Assembly (NCBI GenBank): GCA_039198835.1
Contig: JBCCTH010000120.1
Location: forward strand, 1 to 8,609
DNA from: Shimia_B sp039198835
GTDB lineage: Bacteria > Pseudomonadota > Alphaproteobacteria > Rhodobacterales > Rhodobacteraceae
Length of the DNA stretch: 8,609 nucleotides
Direction of reading: 5' to 3'
The stretch's first letter is position 1, and every line of letters begins with the position of its first letter. A program made the translations under genes and the position numbers. Shown here piece by piece: positions 1-4,491 of this stretch. Below the pieces are notes generated by a model. The model ran no database searches. It saw nothing but the letters and a program-made list of their open reading frames with translations, and was not told where the DNA came from.

Positions 1-289
1 CGCGTTTGGCCACGCGATCCAGCAGGTCAAGGCCGCATGACGCGCGCCACCTAAGCGCTGGCCCCCGCCTCTGGGCGCGCCTATGGTCAGCCCATGGCAG
101 GCGCGCTCACCCTCTCCCCGGACCAGGCTCAAGCCCACGACACCGTCACCGCATCGCTCCTTGATGCTGGCATCGATCTCGATGGGGGGCGTCTTTTACC
201 GCCGCGAGACGGGAAGAAAGGAAGCGTGCTCGCTGTTATCGGGAAAGCGGGCTCAGGCAAGACATTGCTCTTGGCAGAGCTCTACCGCG
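1..289 (+). repeat. Left arm of a large inverted repeat
   Basis: This arm is the reverse complement of 390-678: base i pairs with base 679-i. The match runs from base 1 to base 289 and fails at 290. I count five mismatches, at 123, 156, 186, 201 and 264, giving 284 of 289 identical. The arm holds the last 12 codons and stop of a luxI copy, a 53-base intergenic stretch and about 65 codons of an ATPase gene. Because it reaches the first base of the window, its true outer end is not visible. Confidence 0.98.
2..40 (+). pseudogene. 3' end of a second luxI copy, cut by the window edge
   Basis: These bases read AFGHAIQQVKAA followed by TGA, identical to the last 12 residues of the complete AHL synthase at 639-1271 on the other strand. 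It is the outermost visible part of the left inverted-repeat arm. It could be the tail of a full second luxI lying to the left of the window, or just the end of a chimeric read or contig. Only the fragment can be seen, so function cannot be claimed. Confidence 0.75.
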
Positions 290-426
290 CGCTGAAAGAC
301 GCGGGCGTGGAGGTCGTGAGCGGCGATTACGAAGGCCGCAAACGCAAAGACCGGCGGACGCTCGCCGTGCTTGCGCCCACCAATAAAGCCGCGGTAGAGC
401 TCTGCCAAGAGCAACGTCTTGCCTGA
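94..426 (+). pseudogene. AAA/RecD-like ATPase, N-terminal fragment, left copy
   Basis: The frame starts MAGALTLSPDQ and carries a Walker A motif, GKAGSGKT, near residues 50-57, followed by residues resembling RecD-like or superfamily 1 helicase-type ATPases (VVSGDYEGR, LAPTNKAA near residues 93-100). About 100 codons look native, to roughly base 393. The last 10 residues before the stop are antisense of the opposite arm, so the gene is broken at the inverted-repeat junction and lacks Walker B and all later helicase motifs. The start lies 53 bases after the luxI stop, so in the native order it would be co-transcribed with luxI. I recall a RecD-like ATPase next to AHL synthases in Rhodobacterales. 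Family assignment rests on the N-terminus only. Confidence 0.6.
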
Positions 427-585
427 GCCCGCTTTCCCGATAACAGCGAGCACGCTTCCTTTCTTCCCGTCTCGCGGTGGTAAAAGACGCCCGCCATCGA
501 GATCGATGCCAGCATCAAGGAGTGATGCGGTGACGGTGTCGTGGGCTTGAGCCTGTTCCGGGGAGAGGGTGAGCGCGCCTGCCAT
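253..585 (-). pseudogene. AAA/RecD-like ATPase, N-terminal fragment, right copy
   Basis: This is the same gene start as the copy at 94, read on the minus strand 53 bases downstream of the intact luxI. The native part runs from 585 to about 390, some 65 codons, beginning MAGALTLSPEQ and including the Walker A motif GKAGSGKT. The remaining 45 residues to the stop at 253 are antisense of the left copy and have no meaning as protein. Against the left copy it has one replacement (Glu for Asp at residue 10) and four silent third-base changes. The native full-length gene should continue leftward from 390. Whether this truncation exists in the organism depends on whether the junction is real. Confidence 0.6.
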
Positions 586-678
586 GGGCTGACCATAGGC
601 GCGCCCAGAGGCGGGGGCCAGCGCTTAGGTGGCGCGCGTCATGCGGCCTTGACCTGCTGGATCGCGTGGCCAAACGCG
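390..678 (-). repeat. Right arm of the large inverted repeat
   Basis: This is the mirror copy of 1-289, separated from it by a 100-base spacer (290-389). It continues without a break into the intact luxI gene, so it appears to be the native arm and the left one the added copy. The spacer is not foreign: read on the plus strand it continues the ATPase reading frame of the left arm. At the inner edge the two arms share only a few bases (GCG-rich, around 389-393). Both arms carry the 8-base palindrome agagctct close to the inner end. Confidence 0.98.
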
Positions 679-1271
679 CGATTGAACCAATGGCGCGCCA
701 AGGCGGGAGAAATGCCCGCCTGTCTGGCGACCCGCTCTTGCGCGGTCTTCTCGAAGTGCCAAAGCCCGACCGAGATTTTTTCTCGCCCGAGCCCCTGCGA
801 CCCGAGCACCTCGGGCGAGGAGCCAATGCGCTTGTAGATGCGCACCATGCGCGCATCGAAGACGCCGACATAGGACATGAGCCCAAACCCCTGGAGTATT
901 TCGCCGCCAGCGAGCATCAGGGCGGCGGCCGTCGTGGGCGAGGCCTTGGGCGACAGGCAAAAGCGGGTACATTCCCAGATCTCGGGCGACATGATCGTGA
1001 CACCGTCAGTCAGATGCGTGAAATGATCATTGATCATGGTCTTGCCCGTGGTCGGCAAGAGCCGCATCGATCCGCCATGGCTCCCATCCCTGTTTTCCCA
1101 GATCACATAGAGCGGGTTGAGTGCGTCATATTCATCGGTTTCCCATCCGCGATCATCGATCTCAACATCCCATCCCAGCCGGTCGCGAAACTGCCATGCG
1201 CGATCTTCAAACATGCTGCGCTTAAGCTTTGGGAACGCGGCGAGCTGGTCGCCGTAGATGAAGCGGATCAT
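639..1271 (-). CDS. luxI: Acyl-homoserine-lactone synthase (LuxI family)
   Basis: This 210-residue protein should join S-adenosylmethionine and an acyl-ACP or acyl-CoA to make an N-acyl-homoserine lactone, the diffusible quorum-sensing signal; it acts in the cytoplasm. The residues conserved across LuxI proteins are present with the expected spacing: Arg24, Phe28, Trp34, Asp46, Asp49, Arg70, Glu100 and Arg103. Length is normal for the family. The ATG at 1271 follows a strong AGGAGG site (1279-1284, 7-base spacing). The acyl chain made cannot be told from sequence. No luxR regulator gene lies in the window, so the receptor must be elsewhere. It sits 171 bases downstream of lysM, with room for its own promoter, and is followed by the ATPase start. 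Its last 13 codons are duplicated in the inverted repeat. Confidence 0.94.
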   Translation of the reverse strand: MIRFIYGDQLAAFPKLKRSMFEDRAWQFRDRLGWDVEIDDRGWETDEYDALNPLYVIWENRDGSHGGSMRLLPTTGKTMINDHFTHLTDGVTIMSPEIWECTRFCLSPKASPTTAAALMLAGGEILQGFGLMSYVGVFDARMVRIYKRIGSSPEVLGSQGLGREKISVGLWHFEKTAQERVARQAGISPALARHWFNRAFGHAIQQVKAA

Positions 1272-1321
1272 GGTCTGTCCTCCTTTTGGCCTCGCTAAAA
1301 AGGGGTAGGACCGATTGGTTA

Positions 1322-1367
1322 TTAACGGGCTAACGCGCGGGCGCGTTGCGCTTAACGCTCGTTAACG
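1322..1367. promoter_or_regulatory. Cluster of TTAACG motifs upstream of luxI
   Basis: TTAACG occurs on the plus strand at 1322, 1352 and 1362, and CTAACG at 1330. The three exact copies are 30 and 10 bases apart, which would place them on one face of the helix. They lie about 50-95 bases upstream of the luxI start. The pair at 1352-1365 reads TTAA-N6-TTAA, close to but not the same as the CtrA consensus TTAA-N7-TTAA of alphaproteobacteria. It may be a regulator binding region; I saw no convincing -35/-10 pair or lux box here. Confidence 0.3.
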
Positions 1368-1413
1368 ATTTCGCGCGCGTTAGGATAAGTGCTGTTATTT
1401 CAGACAGATGCGT

Positions 1414-1433
1414 GGCGCGGCAAAGGCCGCGCC
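1414..1433 (-). terminator. Hairpin just downstream of lysM
   Basis: This is a perfect 8-bp GC stem (ggcgcggc with gccgcgcc) and a 4-base loop, starting 9 bases after the lysM stop codon. No run of T follows on the minus strand, so it is not a textbook intrinsic terminator. It may stabilise the lysM mRNA 3' end or act with Rho. Confidence 0.35.
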
Positions 1434-1442
1434 CGCGCTATT

Positions 1443-1856
1443 TCATGTCGGGATGCGCAAGACCTGACCGGGGTAGATCTTGTCAGGATCGCTGAGCATG
1501 GGTTTGTTTGCCTCAAAAATCTCGGGATAGCGCGCGCCGTTGCCGAGAGTCGCTTCGGCGATTTTCCAAAGGCTGTCGCCTTTTTCGACGGTGTGAAAGA
1601 CAGGGTCATCACCCGCGACATCGTCTTCAACGGCGGCGACACCCTCGACATTGCCCACCGCGACGATGATCTTTTCTTTCATCTCCTGGCTTACGGCTTC
1701 ACCCGCGACCTTAACCTTGTCGCCCTCCACCGTGATATCAAGGCCGCTGGCATCGAGCCCCAGCTCTTCGACTTCCTTCACCAGCGCCTCAGGCTCCGGC
1801 TCGCCGCCGCCAAACAGCTTCGCGCCCGCGCCCTTCACAAAACTCCAAACACCCAT
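1443..1856 (-). CDS. lysM: BON-LysM domain protein (Kbp/YgaU family)
   Basis: This 137-residue protein has a short N-terminal segment, a BON domain (about residues 22-82) and a C-terminal LysM domain (about 87-136, with HTVEKGDSLWKIA and a YPGQVLRIP ending). This is the architecture of E. coli Kbp (YgaU, about 149 residues), a potassium-binding stress-related protein; LysM domains generally bind N-acetylglucosamine polymers. There is no signal peptide: the start, MGVWSFVKGAGAKLFGGG, is glycine-rich and amphipathic, as in the E. coli protein, so a cytoplasmic location is likely. The ATG at 1856 has a strong GGAGGT site (1861-1866, 4-base spacing). It lies between usp, which ends in its own probable terminator, and luxI, so it is probably transcribed from a promoter within 1857-1920. 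Potassium binding is inferred from the family. Confidence 0.93.
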   Translation of the reverse strand: MGVWSFVKGAGAKLFGGGEPEPEALVKEVEELGLDASGLDITVEGDKVKVAGEAVSQEMKEKIIVAVGNVEGVAAVEDDVAGDDPVFHTVEKGDSLWKIAEATLGNGARYPEIFEANKPMLSDPDKIYPGQVLRIPT

Positions 1857-1920
1857 AATGACCTCCAGTCGTAAATGAACTGAGGGCTTTGTGGCGCTGC
1901 GCGCGACAGGAAGGAAGGGG

Positions 1921-1945
1921 AAAAAGACCAGAGCGCCGCTCAGGT
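1921..1945 (-). terminator. Probable intrinsic terminator of usp
   Basis: On the minus strand the usp stop codon lies inside a hairpin: ACC and GAGC pair with GCTC and GGT around a GGC loop, with one T-T mismatch, followed by CTTTTT. Stem, short loop and T run fit a rho-independent terminator that would separate usp from lysM. Confidence 0.5.
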
Positions 1946-2395
1946 GATTGCCGCGAGCCGTTCTTTTGACATATCGCCCGGCACGATCGTAATCGGAATG
2001 GGGAGCGAGCCTGAGCTGCGCGACAACTGGGTTACAAGCGGCCCCGGCCCGCCTTTATCTGTGCCCGCGCCGAGCACGAGCACGCCGATCTCCTGATCTT
2101 CGCGCACCTGCGCCATGATTTCAGGCACCGCCTCGCCCTCGCGAATGACAAGCTCGGGGTCGATGCCCTGTTTGTCGCGCATCCACTTTGCAAAGACCTC
2201 GAAATGCGCCTCGATCCGTTCGCGCGCCTCTTCGCGCATGATGTTTCCCACGCCGATCCAGTGATTGAACTCATCGGGTGGGATTACCGCGAGCACTTCA
2301 ACGCCCCCGCCGGTATTCGCCGCCCGCATGGCCGCAAAACGCATGGCGTTGAGGCATTCGCGTGTGTCATCAAGCACGACCAGGAATTTCCGCAT
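1940..2395 (-). CDS. Universal stress protein (UspA family)
   Basis: This 151-residue single-domain Usp begins MRKFLVVLDDTRECLNAMRFA, the typical first beta strand and acidic loop (residues 3-10) of the fold. It has VEVLAVIPP as the second strand and ends with LVLGAGTDKGG (106-116) and PIPITIVPG (132-140). Usp proteins are cytoplasmic and often ATP-binding dimers. The usual G-x2-G-x9-G(S/T) nucleotide loop is only loosely matched here, so ATP binding is uncertain. The ATG at 2395 follows a GGAGG site (about 5-base spacing). It is transcribed in the trpS direction but separated from trpS by 306 bases and an intrinsic terminator, so it either has its own promoter or depends on read-through. A Usp gene after trpS is an arrangement I recall from Rhodobacterales. 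Confidence 0.9.
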   Translation of the reverse strand: MRKFLVVLDDTRECLNAMRFAAMRAANTGGGVEVLAVIPPDEFNHWIGVGNIMREEARERIEAHFEVFAKWMRDKQGIDPELVIREGEAVPEIMAQVREDQEIGVLVLGAGTDKGGPGPLVTQLSRSSGSLPIPITIVPGDMSKERLAAIT

Positions 2396-2442
2396 CGCTT
2401 CCTCCCGGGGCCACTGTGGCTTTGGAGGGAGCCGCGCGCAAG

Positions 2443-2476
2443 AAAAAAGCGCCTCCGCCGGGGAAACGGAGGCGCT
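2443..2476 (-). terminator. Strong intrinsic terminator between trpS and usp
   Basis: A perfect 10-bp stem (agcgcctccg at 2448-2457 with cggaggcgct at 2467-2476) encloses a 9-base loop. On the minus strand it runs directly into TTTTTT (2448-2443). It would end transcripts entering from the trpS side, 226 bases past the trpS stop, and lies 47 bases before the usp start, so it could also act as an attenuator. Confidence 0.85.
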
Positions 2477-2491
2477 GATCTTCGCAGCCAG

Positions 2492-2536
2492 TCAGAAGCG
2501 TAGGCTGGGGCAGCGGGCCAAGGTGATCCCGTTCAT
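2492..2536 (-). CDS. Possible 14-residue leader peptide or small ORF
   Basis: The ORF encodes MNGITLARCPSLRF and ends 15 bases before the terminator stem. Its ATG follows AAGGTGAT, of which AGGTGAT is complementary to the 3' end of 16S rRNA, at suitable spacing. Position, length and the following terminator resemble a leader peptide, but the codons are not rich in one amino acid as in classical attenuators (one Cys, three Leu/Ile, two Arg, no Trp). I do not recognise the peptide. An ORF this short can occur by chance; the ribosome site and its hairpin are the main support. Confidence 0.3.
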   Translation of the reverse strand: MNGITLARCPSLRF

Positions 2537-2547
2537 GACATCACCTT
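2520..2547 (-). promoter_or_regulatory. Perfect dyad enclosing a ribosome site and AUG
   Basis: AAGGTGAT and ATCACCTT form a perfect 8-bp inverted repeat with a 12-base loop. In minus-strand RNA the 5' arm is the ribosome site of the 14-codon ORF and the AUG sits in the loop, so folding would block translation. The same symmetry could instead be a DNA operator for a dimeric protein. The pairing is seen directly; either role is inferred. Confidence 0.4.
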
Positions 2548-2678
2548 TGATTAGGGGAGGGGCCCTCCAGCGCTTCTTTGTCCTGCACTTCGAGCTTAGT
2601 CAGCGCGTGATTCAGATTTGTGACCTTGAACGCTGTCGCGCGCCCGCCGCTCGCGCGCGAAGGCGCGAACGGTGAGCC

Positions 2679-2697
2679 AAAAAACAGCTCCTGGCTG
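2679..2697 (-). terminator. Weak T-rich hairpin right after trpS
   Basis: On the minus strand CAGC and GCTG form a 4-bp stem with a 5-base loop, followed by TTTTTT, 5 bases after the trpS stop. An alternative 5-bp pairing of AGCCA with TGGCT overlaps it. The T run is good but the stem is weak, so termination here would be partial at best. Confidence 0.3.
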
Positions 2698-2701
2698 GTC
2701 G

Positions 2702-3715
2702 CTAACGCAGCATCCCCACGATCTCGTAGGTCTTCGCAAGGATAGGCTCGGCGATCTCGCGCGCTTTTTGGGCGGCCGCCTCAAGCATGCGATCGATCTC
2801 GGCGGGGTCTTTCATGAGGCGGTTCATTTCCGCGCCGATGGGGCCCATCTGTGCCACGGCGAGATCGGCAAGGGCGGGTTTGAACGTGCCGAAGGGCTGC
2901 CCGGCATATTCGGCAACGATATCGTCAATGCTGCGCTCGGAAAGAACCGAGTATATGTTGACGAGGTTCTTGGCCTCTGGCCGCCCCTCCAGCCCCGCCG
3001 CGGTTTCGGGCAAAGGCTCCGGGTCGGTCTTCGCTTTGCGGATCTTTTTGGCGATATCATCGGCCGTGTCTGTGAGGTTGATGCGGCTCATATCGGATGG
3101 GTCCGACTTCGACATCTTCTTGGTGCCGTCGCGCAAGCTCATGATCCGCGCTTCCGTGGCCCCGATCACCGGCTCGGTGACCGGAAAAAAGTCGACGCCA
3201 AAGTCGTTGTTAAATTTGATGGCGATGTCGCGCGTCAGCTCGAGATGCTGCTTTTGATCTTCTCCCACGGGAACGTGCGTCGCATGGTAAATCAAGATGT
3301 CGGCGGCCATGAGCGCGGGATAGGCGAAAAGGCCGAGCGAGACATTTTGCGCGTTCTTGCCAGCTTTGTCCTTGAATTGGGTCATCCGCTGCATCCAGCC
3401 CATGCGCGCGACGCAATTGAAGATCCAGGCGAGCTGAGCGTGTTCGGCGACGCGGCTTTGGTTGAAGAGGGTGGATCTGGCCGGGTCGATGCCTGCGGCC
3501 AGAAACCCTGCGGCGACCTCGCGGGTGTTATGGCGCAGGTCCGCGGGGTCTTGCCAGGTCGTGATCGCGTGGAGATCGACCATGCAATAAAGCGTTTCAT
3601 AGGCGCCGCTGTCTTGCATGGCGACGGCCGGGCGGATCATGCCCAGATAGTTGCCCAGCGTCAGCCCGCCGGAGGGCTGGATCCCCGACAGGACCCGCTT
3701 GGTAAACTCCGCCAT
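2702..3715 (-). CDS. trpS: Tryptophan--tRNA ligase
   Basis: This class I aminoacyl-tRNA synthetase of 337 residues activates tryptophan with ATP and charges tRNA-Trp in the cytoplasm. The nucleotide-binding signature PSGGLTLGNYLG (residues 14-25; TLGN replaces HIGH, as usual in TrpRS) and KMSKS (about 200-204) are both intact. Length matches bacterial TrpRS. I chose the ATG at 3715 over an upstream in-frame ATG at 3811 because the protein then begins MAEFTKRVLSGIQPSGG like its family, and a GGAG site (3726-3729) sits 10 bases before it; the longer start would also run across the divergent promoter and into the rhomboid gene. It diverges from the rhomboid-like gene and is followed by the usp gap. 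Confidence 0.98.
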   Translation of the reverse strand: MAEFTKRVLSGIQPSGGLTLGNYLGMIRPAVAMQDSGAYETLYCMVDLHAITTWQDPADLRHNTREVAAGFLAAGIDPARSTLFNQSRVAEHAQLAWIFNCVARMGWMQRMTQFKDKAGKNAQNVSLGLFAYPALMAADILIYHATHVPVGEDQKQHLELTRDIAIKFNNDFGVDFFPVTEPVIGATEARIMSLRDGTKKMSKSDPSDMSRINLTDTADDIAKKIRKAKTDPEPLPETAAGLEGRPEAKNLVNIYSVLSERSIDDIVAEYAGQPFGTFKPALADLAVAQMGPIGAEMNRLMKDPAEIDRMLEAAAQKAREIAEPILAKTYEIVGMLR

Positions 3716-3755
3716 GGCGCAAACACTCCGTGATGCTGGAAGCTTCGAGGCGCAT

Positions 3756-3784
3756 CGCTTAAGGCTCAGGCAAGAGAGCGTCAA
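3756..3784 (-). promoter_or_regulatory. Candidate trpS promoter
   Basis: TTGACG (3784-3779) is followed 17 bases later by TAAGCG (3761-3756), about 40 bases before the trpS start. The -35 element is near consensus but the -10 is poor, as is common in alphaproteobacteria. The -35 overlaps the ribosome site of the divergent rhomboid-like gene, so the two genes share a very short control region. Confidence 0.3.
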
Positions 3785-3792
3785 GGAATGAC

Positions 3793-4491
3793 ATGAGACA
3801 CACGCCCCCAAGCTCCGGCCAAGATCAAGGGCCCGCGCCGGTTAATCCGGTTCCGCCGGCGATCCTGGCTTTGTGCGCCATCATCATCGGGATCGAGATC
3901 GTCTTCTGGCTCGCAGGGCGCGGCATCTTGGGCGGGCAGGCGGGCATCGGCTGGCGTGTTGCCGCCTTTGAAACCTATGGCTTCCCGCCGCGCCTTTTCG
4001 CGTTCATGGCCGAGACCGGGCAGTGGAGCTTGGGCGGGCTTCAAAGGGTTATCACCTATGCCTTCCTCAATTACGGGATGGCGCAGGCCATCTTCGCCTG
4101 CGTTTTCATCCTCGCGTTCGGCAAATTCGTGGGCGATTTGATCGGAGGGGCCCGCGCGCTCGTCATTTTCACGGTGAGCGCGATTGGCGCGGCTGCGGTC
4201 TACGGGCTCGCCTCTCCAAACGAGAGTGTGCTTGTCGGCTCGTTTCCCGGCGCTTACGGGCTCTTGGGCGGCTATACGTTCGTGCTGTTTCTGGCGCTGG
4301 ATCACGCTGACGAAAACCGTTTGCAAGCGTTTCGCTTGGTGGGTGTTTTGGCCGCTTTGCAACTGGTTTTTGGTTTGTTTTTGCCGGGGCGACCGCTCTG
4401 GCTGGCTGATTTGGCGGGCGCGGGCATTGGCTTTGTGACGGCCGCCGCACTGGCGCCGGGTGGGCTACTGCGCTGGATCCGGCGTCGTTGA
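3793..4491 (+). CDS. Rhomboid-fold membrane protein lacking protease residues
   Basis: This 232-residue protein has about six hydrophobic segments (first at residues 22-42) and a basic C-terminus. The rhomboid fold shows in GLLGG (156-160) within GSFPGAYGLLGG (149-160), which aligns with the protease motif GxSG...GLLG, but the serine position is Phe151. The helix that should carry the catalytic histidine reads ADLAGAGIG (205-213), with Asp206 in its place. The usual His/Asn residues of the second core helix are also absent (FLNYGMAQAIFAC, 91-103). It is therefore probably a pseudo-rhomboid without proteolytic activity; its partner is unknown. The ATG at 3793 has an AAGGA site 5 bases before it. 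It is the only complete plus-strand gene, diverges from trpS and overlaps murJ tail to tail by 27 bases. I recall similar proteins at this locus in Rhodobacterales. Confidence 0.85.
   Translation: MRHTPPSSGQDQGPAPVNPVPPAILALCAIIIGIEIVFWLAGRGILGGQAGIGWRVAAFETYGFPPRLFAFMAETGQWSLGGLQRVITYAFLNYGMAQAIFACVFILAFGKFVGDLIGGARALVIFTVSAIGAAAVYGLASPNESVLVGSFPGAYGLLGGYTFVLFLALDHADENRLQAFRLVGVLAALQLVFGLFLPGRPLWLADLAGAGIGFVTAAALAPGGLLRWIRRR

Larger units (their letters stand above)
2396..2701. other. 306-base gap between usp and trpS
   Basis: No conventional gene was recognised here, and there is no tRNA, SRP RNA or other familiar RNA. Read on the minus strand from trpS, it holds a weak T-rich hairpin at the trpS end, a short GGAGG/CCTCC hairpin (2556-2568), an 8-bp dyad around a possible start codon (2520-2547), a 14-codon ORF (2492-2536) and a strong terminator (2443-2476), then 47 bases to the usp start. 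It could be a trpS 3' UTR, a leader of usp or a small RNA gene ending at the terminator. Confidence 0.6.

Noticed and set aside
1..678. Insertion sequence or transposon ends as the cause of the inverted repeat
   Set aside because: The arms are host coding sequence, no transposase is encoded between them, and no target-site duplication can be seen.
541..837. 98-codon plus-strand ORF over the luxI end
   Set aside because: It overlaps the luxI 3' end and the repeat arm in antisense, and has no domain or good ribosome site.
666..1298. 210-codon plus-strand ORF opposite luxI
   Set aside because: It is the exact mirror of the LuxI coding region, which has all its catalytic residues.
1272..1442. 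lux box for LuxR binding upstream of luxI
   Set aside because: I found no 18-20 bp dyad of lux-box type; only the TTAACG cluster and a GC hairpin stand out.
2541..2630. Minus-strand open frame reading FKVTNLNHALTKLEVQ
   Set aside because: It looks protein-like and ends just before the 14-codon ORF, but no ATG, GTG or TTG lies upstream in frame apart from one GTG late in it, so no supported gene can be drawn.
2672..3733. 353-codon plus-strand ORF opposite trpS
   Set aside because: It lies fully antisense to an unmistakable trpS. Long antisense frames are common in GC-rich DNA, and its translation has no recognisable domain.
3716..3811. N-terminal extension of trpS from the ATG at 3811
   Set aside because: It would run through the divergent promoter and into the rhomboid-like gene; TrpRS homologues begin at the chosen ATG.
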